From positions 1-46,548 of the forward strand of contig CAMDKM010000026.1 of NCBI GenBank assembly GCA_945900965.1: a DNA stretch of 46,548 bases. The letters are read 5' to 3'. Source of the stretch: Bordetella parapertussis. GTDB taxonomy: Bacteria; Pseudomonadota; Gammaproteobacteria; Burkholderiales; JACQAP01. Below, in pieces: positions 8,195 through 19,600 of the stretch. Within the stretch, counting starts at the first letter, position 1. Each line of letters begins with the position of its first letter. The translations under genes and the position numbers were made by a program. The notes beneath the pieces were generated by a model. It had not been told where the DNA came from, ran no database searches, and was given only the letters and a program-made list of their open reading frames with translations.

Positions 8195-10330
8195 TCACCG
8201 CGCCAGAGCCGCGAACCCGCCGCGCGCCTGCCTGCCGATGCTAGTGAAGGCTCCTCCCGGGTACACCGTGTTGCCGATAACGGCGAGGGTGTTGACCGTG
8301 CTGTCCGGGTTCGGATTCCAGGCAGTGGCGGTGTTGGTCGCGGCATCGAGGGCGGCGATGAAGTTGCGCGCCTGCCCGCCGATGTTGATGAAGTCTCCTC
8401 CCGCGTACACCGTATTACCGGAAACGGCGAGGGTACGGACTACGCCGTTCGCGTCCGGATTCCAGGCAGTGGCCGCGCCGGTCGCGGCATCGAGGGCGGC
8501 GATGAAGTTGCGCGCCTGCCCGCCGATGTTGGTGAAGAATCCTCCCGCGTACACCGCGTTGCCGGAAACAGCGAGGGTATCGACTGAGCTGTTCGCGTTC
8601 GGATTCCATCCAAAGGCTAAGCCGGTCGTGGCATCGAGGGCGGCGATGGAGTTGCGCACCGCCCCGCCGATGTTGCCGAAGTCTCCTGCCGCGTACACCG
8701 TATTGCTGGAGACCGCGAGGGCAACGACCTCCCCGTCCGCGTTCGGATTCCAGGTGATGGTGGCGGCGCCGGTCGCGGCATCGAGGGCGGCGATACGGTT
8801 GCGCACCTGCCCGCCGATGCCGGTGAATTGTCCTGCCGCGTACACCGTCTTGCTGGAAACGGCGATGGCGTGGACTACGTTGTTCGCGTCCGGATCCCAG
8901 ACGGTGGCGATACCGGTCGCGGCATTGAGGGCGGCGATGGAGTTGCGCACCTCACCGCCGATGCTGGTGAAGGCTCCTCCCGCGTACACCGTGTTACCGG
9001 AAACGGCGAGGGTACGGACTCTGTCGTTCGCGCCCGGATTCCAGGCAGTGGCTAAGCCGGTCGCGGCATCGAGGGCGGCGATGCGGTTGCGCGCCTGCCC
9101 GCCGAAACCGGTGAATTCTCCTCCCGCGTACACCGTGTTGCCGGAAACGGCGAGGGTGTGGACTGCGCTGTTCGCGTCCGGATTCCAGGCGGTGGGAGCG
9201 TCGGTGGCGGCATCAAGGGCGGCGATACGGTTGCGCGCCTGCCCGCCGATGTTGATGAAGTTTCCACCCGCATACACCGTGTTGCCAGAAACAGCGAGGG
9301 TACGGACTACGCCGTTCGCGTCCGGATTCCAGGCAGTGGCTACGCCGGTCGCGGCATCGAGGGCGGCGATGAAGTTGCGCGCCTGCCCGTCGATGCTGGT
9401 GAAGCTTCCTCCCGCGTACACCGTGTTGCCGAAAACGGCGAGGGACTGGACCGCGTTGTTTGCGTCCGGATTCCAGGCAGTGGCTATGCCGGTCGCGGCA
9501 TCGAGGGCGGCGATGCGGTTGCGCGCCTGCCCGCCGATGCCGGTGAAGCTTCCTCCCGCGTACACCGTGTTGCCGGAAATGGCGAGGGTGGCGACATTGT
9601 TGTTCGCGTCCGGATTCCAGTCAGTGGCTACGCCGGTCACGACATCGAGGGCGGCGATGCGGTTGCGCGCCTTCCCGCCGATAATGGTAAACAATCCTCC
9701 CGCGTACACCGTGTTGCCGGAAACAGCGAGGACTCGGACTGTGTCGTTCACGTCCGGATTCCAGGCAGTGGCTAAGCCGGTCGCGGCATCGAGGGCGGCG
9801 ATACGGTTGCGCACCTGCCCGCCGATGCCGTTGAATTGTCCTCCCGCGTACACCGTGTTGCCGGAAACGGCGAGGGTGTGGACTGCGCTGTTCGCGTTCG
9901 GGATGAACGCCGGATCGACCGTGCCGTCGGCAAGAATGTGCGCAATTCTATTGCGCGGGGCGCTGCCCACGAGAGTGAAAGTCCCGCCGATGTACCAGCC
10001 CCCGGCGCCGTCGGGTGCGCTGGCAAAAACCACTCCATCGACCTTGGGAAAATTCGACGCGGCCACGCCGCTGGTGCCGTCGACCGAAACGAAGCTGCCG
10101 GTGCGCGGGCCGACCACGGTGAAACTGCCGCCAAGGTAAATGGTATTGCCATCGGGAGACAGCGCGATCGCGTCCACTTCACCATTGGTAACCCACATAT
10201 CCGGGGGGAGGGTCAATACCGCGCCGCCTCCGCCGCCTCCACCTCCGCCACAACCGGCGGTGGAAAGAAGTATTGCCAAGCCGAGGAACAATCCGGGCAG
10301 GGTACGCGTGATGGCGGGAGTGGTTGTCAT
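8195..10330 (-). CDS. Beta-propeller repeat lipoprotein
   Basis: This 711-residue protein starts with a lipoprotein signal ending LLSTAGC, followed by a run of glycines as a flexible tether, so it should be lipid-anchored in the outer or inner membrane. The body consists of about 12 near-identical 48-residue repeats (NTVYAGGxFTxIGGQARNRIAALDAATG split over strand blocks) plus two diverged ones at the N-terminal end; each is expected to form a propeller-like four-stranded blade. ATG at 10330 is preferred over 10354 because AGAAGG precedes it. The last repeat breaks off at GGFAALAR, so the C-terminus may have been shortened during repeat turnover. It shares its upstream operator with the exporter and peroxidase genes, suggesting a joint role. 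Binding partner unknown. Confidence 0.85.
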   Translation of the reverse strand: MTTTPAITRTLPGLFLGLAILLSTAGCGGGGGGGGGAVLTLPPDMWVTNGEVDAIALSPDGNTIYLGGSFTVVGPRTGSFVSVDGTSGVAASNFPKVDGVVFASAPDGAGGWYIGGTFTLVGSAPRNRIAHILADGTVDPAFIPNANSAVHTLAVSGNTVYAGGQFNGIGGQVRNRIAALDAATGLATAWNPDVNDTVRVLAVSGNTVYAGGLFTIIGGKARNRIAALDVVTGVATDWNPDANNNVATLAISGNTVYAGGSFTGIGGQARNRIAALDAATGIATAWNPDANNAVQSLAVFGNTVYAGGSFTSIDGQARNFIAALDAATGVATAWNPDANGVVRTLAVSGNTVYAGGNFINIGGQARNRIAALDAATDAPTAWNPDANSAVHTLAVSGNTVYAGGEFTGFGGQARNRIAALDAATGLATAWNPGANDRVRTLAVSGNTVYAGGAFTSIGGEVRNSIAALNAATGIATVWDPDANNVVHAIAVSSKTVYAAGQFTGIGGQVRNRIAALDAATGAATITWNPNADGEVVALAVSSNTVYAAGDFGNIGGAVRNSIAALDATTGLAFGWNPNANSSVDTLAVSGNAVYAGGFFTNIGGQARNFIAALDAATGAATAWNPDANGVVRTLAVSGNTVYAGGDFINIGGQARNFIAALDAATNTATAWNPNPDSTVNTLAVIGNTVYPGGAFTSIGRQARGGFAALAR
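8240..9960 (-). repeat. Tandem 144-bp coding repeats (12 copies)
   Basis: The block CCTCCCGCGTACACCGT, with few changes, recurs at a spacing of 144 bases (8397, 8541, 8685, then 8832 after one 147-base step, 8976, 9120, 9264, 9408, 9552, 9696, 9840). High DNA identity between copies points to recent expansion or gene conversion, and copy number may vary between strains. Confidence 0.9.
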
Positions 10331-10437
10331 GATTGCCTTCTTTGACGAAGTCATGCGGAGAATCCAGACTTTAGGGCGCCTCTAATGTCAAAGCAGTGGC
10401 GTAGATAACACCTTAGCGCCAGACAAGACATTTTTAC

Positions 10438-10480
10438 CTACGGTGTTCACTGTAGTTGACCGATATGAAAGCCTGTAATT
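10438..10480 (-). promoter_or_regulatory. Three-half-site operator, copy 2 (propeller lipoprotein leader)
   Basis: On the minus strand: half-site TACAGGC, 16 bases, then TACAGTG-AA-CACCGTA. It lies about 108 bases upstream of the lipoprotein ATG. The flanking leader is uninterrupted here, unlike copy 1, where an element has inserted. A possible promoter follows on the gene side (TTGTCT and TATCTA), but the spacing is poor, so the exact start is not assigned. Confidence 0.65.
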
Positions 10481-10500
10481 TTTGGAACTGCGCGGTTGGC

Positions 10501-10538
10501 ACGCCAAAAACAAACGGCCCGCCCTTGTGGGGCGGGCC
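10501..10538 (-). terminator. Factor-independent terminator of the peroxidase gene
   Basis: A perfect 9-bp stem GGCCCGCCC / GGGCGGGCC (10516-10538) with loop TTGTG is followed on the minus strand by GTTTGTTTTTGG. It lies about 100 bases after the stop of the giant peroxidase gene and just before operator copy 2. Confidence 0.85.
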
Positions 10539-10638
10539 ATCACTTCCTGCAACTTCCCGGTTCAACTCGCGGTACAGGCCACTGAACGCCCGGCCCGCGC
10601 TACGCGAACCCGATACACCGGATTCGCGATTTTTTGGC

Positions 10639-13600
10639 TCAGAAAAAGTCGAAACTTCCCGTCCCTACCGTCGCATTGGCATTGACGATTCCGATCAGCG
10701 CCAACTCGTTCACATCGATCTCCGCCGTTCCGCCAGCGGTTTGAACCCACTGCCAGATTGCCGCGCTGTTGCCGGCGGTGTCATTGATGACCAGAAGCGT
10801 CTCTTCCCCGTTTGCCGCCGTCATCGCAAACTCGGCGTTGAACTCGGTTGCCACCGCGCCCGCAACGCCAAGGTTTGCCGTTGTTACACCACTGTTTGCC
10901 GATCCATCGAGAATCAAGGCTTCGATGGTGTTGTTAAGGTTGACAGCCTGGTTCGAGTTGTTGCCGGCAGCGTTCGCAGCATTAAAAGTGAAATTGTCGT
11001 TATTGCCCAGATCATCGAACAGCGTATTCAGCGCACCACCGAAATCAACGCGATCGACAGTTCCGTTGGCGTCGAAATTATTGATCGTGTCGCCGTATTC
11101 CGTAGCAGCACTGAAGCGAATGACATCGAGAATGTTGTCATTGGCCGCTCCGGTATCAATAGTGTCGACATCGGCGCCACCGATCAATATGTCACCATCG
11201 GCACCGCCGTTCAACGTGTCACCACCGGCACCGCCGTTCAACGTGTCGGCGCCGGCTTGCCCGTCAATCGTGTTGGCGCCGCCATTGCCCGTAATGGTAT
11301 CCGTCCCCTGACTTCCCACGAAATTCGCGATGCTGGTCAAGGTATCGGTACCGATTTCCAGGCCCGTTGCGGTAGTCGCTGTGATCGTCGCACCGGCAGT
11401 GGTCAGGGATAGGTCGTAGGTATCGGCACCGGCATTGCCGTTGTAGGTGTCGTTACCGTCGCCGGTGGTGGCCATGAACCTGTCGGCGCCGTCATTGCCA
11501 TTGACGGTGTCATTGCCCGCGCCACCGATGATCGTATCGGCCCCATCTCCCGCGCTGATCGTATCATTGCCGCCCTGACCGTCAATCAAGTTATCGACGG
11601 CGTCCAGCGTAATGGTGTCTGCCCCCTGGCTGCCGATGACGTTCTCGATGCTGGTGAGCGTATCGTTACCGATCTGGGCGCTCGTTGCGGTGGTCGCTGT
11701 GATCGTTGCCGCAGCGGTGGTCCCGGAGAGGTCGTAGGTATCGACACCGGCGCCGCCGTTGTAGGCGTCGTTACCGTCGGCTAGGGTGGCGATGAACCTG
11801 TCGTTGCCGCCATCGCCATTGACCGTATCGGCGCCAGCACCGCCGGTCAGCGTATCGGCCCCGTCACCGCCGCTTAGCGTATTGACTCCGAGACTACCGA
11901 TGAGCGTGTCGATGCCGGACCCGCCGGTGACGTTCTCGATGTTTGCGATCGAGGTGAAACCCGAGGCTGCGGATGCGCCAAGGTTCACCGTCACCGCTGC
12001 GGTCGTTCCGACATAGGACAACGTGTCGCCGGCCGCACCATTGCCAAGCATGTCGGCGCTGACCGATTCAACGTTGACAAGGGTGCCGCCCTCGAAATTG
12101 GTGAGTTCCGAACCGTTGAACACGACATCCAAGGTGTTGTTCGCGGCAGTGCCGGTGATGATGAGTGTGTCGTTGCCGGCGCCACCGTCCACACTGTCTG
12201 CACCGTCGCCAATCGTGTACATGAAGGTATCGTTGCCGTCACCGCCGTTGAGGATATCGTTGCCGCCGCCTCCAATCAGGGTGTCGTTGCCGGCACCGCC
12301 GGTAAGGGTGTTAGGCCCGCCATCGCCGACCAGCGTCTGACCAACGGGGGCACCAGGGGCAGCGCCAACGAGAATGATGTTTTCGACGTTCGCCGCCGTG
12401 AATCCGGCGATGGTCGTATACACCGTGTCATTGCCACCCCCGGCCACCTCGGTGACGACATCAAGCAGACTGTCGACAAAGTAAGTGTCGTTGCCGGCGC
12501 CGCCCACCATCGTGTCGTTGCCGGCGCCGCCATCAAGAATGTCGTCACCGCCGCCACCGATGAGGGAGTCGCTACCGCCGAGACTCCTCAGCGTATCGGC
12601 GCCATTGTCGGCACCGCCGTCGAGCGTGTTCGCGCTGTCGTTACCCGTCAGATTGTCGTTGTCGGACCCACCAATGAGGTTTTCGATATTCGTACTCGAT
12701 GCGAACCCCGATGCGGTTCCAGCCGCGAGATTCACGGTCACATTCACCGTCGCGGCGCCAACGCCGGTACCGGCATAGCTCAACGTGTCGGCGCCGCCGA
12801 GCAGATCGGCGTTAACCGTTTCAACGTTCGTTACGGCCCCGCCTTGCACCGTCGAGAGCGCGGTGCCGTTGAAGACCACGGTCAAGGTATTGGCGGCTGC
12901 GGTGCCGGCGATATTCAAGCTATCGACATTCAACCCGCCATCGACCGTATCCGTACCATCGCCAATCGTGTAGTTGATGAGGTCGCTGCCGGCGCCCGCG
13001 CTGACAGTGTCATTGCCGGCGCCACCCGTTATCGTGTCGTTGCCGTCGCCACCGTTGACCACGTCATTGTCGTCCCCTCCCTCGAGAATATCGTTCCCGG
13101 CGCCGCCGTTTTGCGTATCGTTGCCGCCATTGCCCTGCAGCCAATCTTCATAGGGCGTGCCGTTTTGCGTGTTGTCGCCCCCACCGCCGACCAAATTGAT
13201 ACCGATACGCGTGGTTGGTGCCGAGGTAACCGTTTCCGACGTGCCTTGACCATCGATATAGGTCACCACGACCCGTATCGCGACGTTGGGACGCGCCGCC
13301 GCATTGAAGGTATCAGCGACCACCGGCGTGTAGGTCGCATTGATTGCGCCGGCGATGTTGGCCCAGGTTGCATTTGTGGCTGGGTTTGCATCCTCGTTGA
13401 GGTTGATGTTGTTCGACCGCTGCCACTGGTAGTTGTAGACAATGGGGGGCTGCACACCCGGCACGAGATCGATCGGCAGATCGGCATCGGTGAACATGTT
13501 GCTCGCCACCAGCGCCTGGTTCTGCGTTGGCGCCGTGTCGTTGATCAGCACGGTGCCCACCGGCAGGTCGTTGACGTTGATCACCGGCGCGGTAGGAGCC

Positions 13601-16600
13601 GAGAAGACTTCCTCGACCACGTCGTTGGCGTCTTTGTAGACAGCACGCACGCGCAGCGTCATGCCCACTTCAGCATCACTTGGCATGAACGTCGTGCCGG
13701 TGACCGGACCCAGGGTCACACCGTTGTCGCGCAGGATGTCCGTAAAGGTGCCGCCGGTGATCTCGACCTGCCAGTAGTAAGTAACAGCGCCGGTCACCGC
13801 GCCCGTGGGGTTCGCCAAGGACACATTGTTGGCATCGGTTACCCCGGCAATCGACGACACGCTCAACAGTTGATTCTCGGTGGGCGTGGCATCCGAGACA
13901 GTGAGCAGACCCACCGGCGATGCATTAAGACCACCCACCACCACCGACTGGTCGGCGAACTGGAAGCGCTCGATGTTGCGCACGATGTCCACGCCATCCA
14001 GACCAGACCCGACGTCGGTGACGACGTAGTAGTCATCGGCTGTGTTGGCGGTGCCGTTGTTATTGAGCACCATCGTGTAGTCGGCCAGGTTACCGCTATA
14101 GACAGCGGTATCGAAGTCGCGCCCGATCGGGGTGCCGTCGAGCAAGGTGGTGCGGATCTCGCGGACGATTCCAAGTCGACCCGGATTGATCTCGCCAGAA
14201 AATACTCGATCCTGCAAGTCGAGCATGCTGTTGAAGCGCTCTTGCAAGGTGGTATGCGCCAGATTGTCATAGACGCCGATCTGCACATTCAGCCAGGCAT
14301 CACCGTCGATGATCTCGTTGCCCCCACCACCCTTGAGCACATCGCTGCCATCGCCGCCGAGCAGGATTTCACCGCTGAACGAGTTGGCGTTGAAGTCTGG
14401 GCTGAGGGCCGGATTGCGCGCCGGAGCCACCAACGCCTGCAAGCCATTGATGAGCGCAAAGTTGGTGAGAATGCTGCCGGTGAACCCGGAGGTGGCAAAG
14501 AACGACGTGAGATTGTCCGATCCAACCAGGTAGTCGCCGAACTGCGAGCCCGACAGACCCTCCACTGACTGGTAGCGATCCAGGGTCGAGGGGTTAACCC
14601 CCAACGCGGTTGCTTCGTTCTCGAACAGCAGATCGGAGAACAGGATCACCCCGGTGGGACTGTCTTTGTACACCGCCCAGTCATAGCCCGAGGCGCCCAG
14701 GTAGTGGTCCTGCTGCCCGCCATTGCCCACCATGATGTCATCGCCGCCCTCGGCGTTCATGATGTCGATCACCGTGTCACCGATGTAGACGTCGTTGCCG
14801 ATCACCTGGTCGCGCCCGAACGGATCGAAGTTATCCCCTGGTGAACCATCGGCGTTGCCGTGCTCCAGCCAGTCGTCGCCCTCGTTGCCCATATCCTGTT
14901 CGTTGACGCGGCTGCCCAAGAGGAAGTCGTTGCCCACCCCGCCGAACATCTCGGAGGCATCTTCACCGCTGTTGATGAAGTCTTGGCCGAAGCCACCGAT
15001 GATCAGGTTGACGCCGTTGCCGCCTTGGATGGCGTCGTTGCCATCACCGCCTTGGATCACATCATCGCCACCCAGATCGGTGATGATGTCGTCACCCGCG
15101 CCGCCCAGGATCATGTCGACGCCATCGCCGCCTTCGAGCCGATCGTTGCCGTCGTCGCCGTAGAGGGTGTCATCGCCGATGCCCGAGATGATAATGTCGT
15201 TACCGGACGTTCCGCCCATCACGACGTGGTCTACTCCATCGTATTTGAGATAGTTGTTCAATGCGTCGCGCGTCACCAGTGGCACCAGTGTGCTTTCGCC
15301 GGTCGGATCGAGCTGATCCAACACGCCGTCGCCGTCGGTGTCGTTGAACTGCTTGGTTGGATCGACCTCGAGCGTCCAAGTCGGCGTGGCGAACACGTTA
15401 CCGGGCAAATGGGTGGCGTCGGTGTTGGCCATGATCAGCTTGGCGAACGAGTTGCCTTCGAGCTCGGTGAGGAAGTTGAGGCCGGCGGTCCGCTCCAGAT
15501 AATAGAATCGGTCACCGTCCTGCAGGTTCTCCATCTGCGTTTCGAAGACGAAGTTGAAGGTCGAGCCCAGCAGGCCGCCGAATGGCATCTGTGCCTCGGC
15601 GAGCCCGCCGATCCACAGGTCAATGGCGTTGACGCCGGTCGTGGCGGCGGGGCCATTGAGAAATGCCAGGCGATCGGCCGGCGTGCTGATGACTCGATCG
15701 TCCGCTGCCCCCGGTGCGCCGAACACGGTCACCGGGCCGCCGGTCACAATCGCAAGCGCGGCTGCCCGCTTACCTTCCAGCGTGGTTTCGGCCGTGATCA
15801 GCGCATGTGTTCCGTACGCCGCAATGAAGTTGATGACGGATTCCGGGTGTCGCAAGTGTGCCGAGAAGTCGACCCAGCTCGTATAGGGCGCGAGCTGAGA
15901 ATCGCCGGTCATGGCGAAGAACTCGGCGCGGGCCAGATTGAGCGTGGGTACGCCGGTCTCACGACCGCGAGCAATGTTGATCGCGGGGAGGTCGAGGGGC
16001 AGGCCCACCAGGTTGTTGCGCAGAGCTTCGGTGACGAACTCATCGATCTCGTTGCCGGCCTGACGCGTCATGCCGCGGATGATGGCGCCGGCCGCTTCGC
16101 TGGCGGAGTTGCCTACGATTCCGGATTGATCGCTCGCCGTGAACGCCAGGGGATTCAAGAACGCCGCGATCAAGCCGATCTGTTGCTGGCCTGCCGCTGA
16201 CGGGTCGTCGATGATGTTGAAGCTCGGATCGAAGCGGTCGATCGTCTCGGTCAGCATCGAGTGGCCGAAGCGATAGACGGTGTGCGCGAACTCGGCGACG
16301 ATCGCCGGGTTGAGCATGGTGTCGTAGACCTGACCCGCCGCGAAGAACAAATCGATCTGCGGCTGCACGGTGCGGGCGAATTCTTCGAACACCAGATGCT
16401 GATACTGCATCTCGGTGGCGAAGCGGGCCGCCTGGAACAGGCGCTCGCCGTCCCACCGCGTGGGGTCGGCTTTCAATGCAGCGCGTTCCGCTGGCGTGTC
16501 GAAGGCGGCAAGATTCGCCACATCGACCCGCAGCCACTGATTCAGGAACCCGACATCGTTCGAGGCCAGTGCCACGTCCTTCGTGTGCTCGACCAACCGG

Positions 16601-19600
16601 TTGTGTTCGGCGTGGAACACGAAATGGACAGACGTCAGTCCGATGTTCTCGTTGCCGCGACCGTCACCGGTGATGAAGTGCGCGTTGAGCAATTCGTCGT
16701 CGTACGCGACCTTGCGGCCGGCGAAGTCCGTGGCGATCGGGTTGCCGGCGACACTGCCATTGTCTGGCGCCACGACGCTCGTTCCCGGCGTGGCCGGATT
16801 ACCGTCGGTATCAAACACCGTTCCCGGCACCGCGTTGTGCGCGATGTCGTTCAGGAAAGAATGGCCGGTGAAGAGCGCGTTGGCCGGCGGCAGTGTGCCT
16901 GCACCACCATTGGCGGCGGGGTTTGCCTGAACAGGACCGGTGGTGGTCACAAATTGGGCAAAACCATTCGCACCGGGAATAAACTTGCCGTATTCGTCGG
17001 TCACCAGCATCGGCACGTCGAATATATTGGCGTCGGTCAGTTGGATGCCCAGCAGATCAGCGGCCTGGGCCTTGACTTCCGCCCAATTGGCGATCCCGCC
17101 GTTCGCACCTTCGAGCAGTTTGCCGGTTGCCATGGGTCGCAGTGGCGTGGCATTGTTGTTGTCATGGTTTACCAGCACATACTCGCGCAGGAACACCTGA
17201 TGCGATGCATTTGCCGTATAGGTCTGATTCTGGTCGATGAACGGCGTCGTTTCGTTGTTATGCCGGTGAACGTCATCCGCGGTACCGAACACGCCGTCCA
17301 CGCCGGCGTTCGTTGCCATATTCGTGGCGCGCGTGACGACCATGAAGTTGGTAAAACCGCCTTCGATGTACAGCGGGTCATCCGGCTGCAGTGGGATGTA
17401 GACCGTTCCATTGCCGCCCTTGTCAACGAGGTCCAGGCCGTGATCGAAGAACTGGCCGAACAGCGTCATCCATGAATTGAACGGAGCGGAGAGGCCGACG
17501 TCGGGTTTCTGATTGCCGAACTGGAAGGTCTGGAACGGTGTTCCATCCGCACGGAAACCATCTACGATTTGGGCATTGTCGTTGAGGACATCGTCGGTGG
17601 TCAGATCATCGGCCGTGCCAAAAATATGATCGGCACCCGCGCTGCCGTATTCCCATTCACCGTTCAAGCCGGGATCGAAAGCGATCTGGTAGGCAACGGG
17701 ATTGGTGACCGTCTGATCAACGATCAAGTTCGAAATCGTGCGTGGATCGGCATCGGCAACGTTCGTGGTACTCGCGTAGTTGGTGTTGGTAATCAAGCCT
17801 GCCGGCCCCGGGCCATCAGGGTCGAACGTGTCACCGTCCGCATCGTTCGAGAAGACCTGATCGATCAATAGCGGGAACGGGTTGTCGGACGCTCCGAACT
17901 CGGTCTGGCCGGGAACAAGGTTGTTGAACGACCCATCGACCGTACGCAAACCGAGTGGGTTGCGCTCGTTGCCCACCAATGTCAGCAGGTTTTGGCCGGC
18001 GGCATGCTGCTCAGAGATAACGATCTGGTCGAGCATGAACTGCAGGTCGGAGCGGATGAGATGGACGCCCGCGCTCTGGGTCGGCGCCTCGGCGGGAAGG
18101 ACCGGCGCGGCCGGCAGTGCAATTGGCGCGCCGACAGCGGTTGTGGCCGCCGAAAAGACGTTTTCCAGAACACCGTTACCGTCTTGATAAACGGCTCTGG
18201 CACGAATCTGCGCGCCCTGCAGCGGGAAGCCGGCGCTTGACTCGGGCAGCCGCACGGTGGCGCCCGTCAATGCGGTCGGTGCGCCGGCGAGCCCGTTCAG
18301 GATGACAATGTCTTCCCAATAGTCACCGCCCCCGTTAATGCCCGGGCGCTCTACTTGCCAGTAGAACGTGACCGGCCGGCCGGCGATCGACCCGCCGACG
18401 ATATTGGCATCGGCGACGTTACCGGTGGTGACCGTGAGTAGTTCGTTCCCATTCGGGCTACCACCGGGGGCGTTAACCTGTAACGCGCCCGTGGGCCCGC
18501 TATTGAGCGTGGCGGTCGCCGCATTCGGCGCCACGAACGTGCGTGTGGCGGGGTCGTAAGCGAGGGCCTGATCGGCGAACTGCAGGCGCTCGATATTGCG
18601 CAACGTATCGGTGCCTTCATTACCCGCCAACGTACCGAACAGATCCCGGACCGTGACGGTGCCATCAAATGCCACACCGACGTCGTAGTTGGCGCGTACG
18701 CCGGAATAGACCGCGGTGTCGTAGTCAGGTCCGGCCGCTGTCTTGATCTCGCGGACGATTTCCAACTGGCCCGGATTGAGCGTGCCGTCCAGCATTTGCG
18801 ACATGATGTCCCGCATGCTGTCGACCCTGAATAGCTCCACAGCGTGGTTGGTCGCATCGCGGACACTGATCGTTGCATCCAGCCAACGGTCGCCGTCGAT
18901 CAGGTCGTCACCCTGACGGCCTTCGATGAGGTCGCTACCGTCGCCGCCGAGCATGATGTTGCCACTACGGAACGACGTCACACCGGTGCCCAGCAATTGG
19001 CCCAGCCCCGCGATACGCGCGATGCCTGCCGCGTCGAGCACGCTGCCCTGCGCGCCCGCCGTTGCGAAACCGGTCGCGTCCAAATCGTCGCCGCGCAAGA
19101 CGTCAGCGAATGCCGTGCCTGAGAGGCCCTCGACGAAGGCGAAAAGATCCTGCTGACCGAAGGTCGATGGCGTTGCCGGCGTCGCGTTCGCGATCTGCAA
19201 CTTCATGTCGACGGTGACACCCGAGACGGCGAACTTATAGCCCGCCCAGTCGAAGCCCGAGGCACCGTCCATTTTTTCCTGGCCATCTGACCCGAAAATA
19301 ATGTCATCGCCGCCTTCGGCGATGATATCTTCAAACGCGCCACCGCCGATAAAGACGTCGTGACCCTTGACGAGATCGAGGCCGGCCCCATCGAAGTTGT
19401 CGCCGACGGAGCCTTCCTGGTGGCCGAACTCGAGCCAGTCGTCACCTTCGCCGCCGATCGTTTCCAGGTTTCGCGAGGAGCCCAGCACGAAGTCGTTGCC
19501 GGCGCCGGCGAAGGTGGTCGTAACGTCTTCACCGGTGATGATAAAGTCATGACCGGTGTGGCCGAAGAGAATGTTTAAGCCATTGCCGCCATGAATGACG

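Noticed and set aside
8238-10139. Plus-strand 633-codon frame opposite the propeller lipoprotein
   Set aside because: It mirrors the 144-bp repeats of the real gene on the other strand and has no recognisable domains or start signal.
10438-10480. The shared operator as a lux box
   Set aside because: Lux boxes are about 20-bp palindromes with a CTG-N10-CAG core; this motif has TAC-N10-GTA plus a third half-site, and no LuxI or acyl-homoserine-lactone-binding regulator is encoded here.
12844-14568. Plus-strand 574-codon frame inside the peroxidase gene
   Set aside because: It is an antisense shadow of GC-rich RTX coding sequence; the minus-strand frame is continuous with clear domains.
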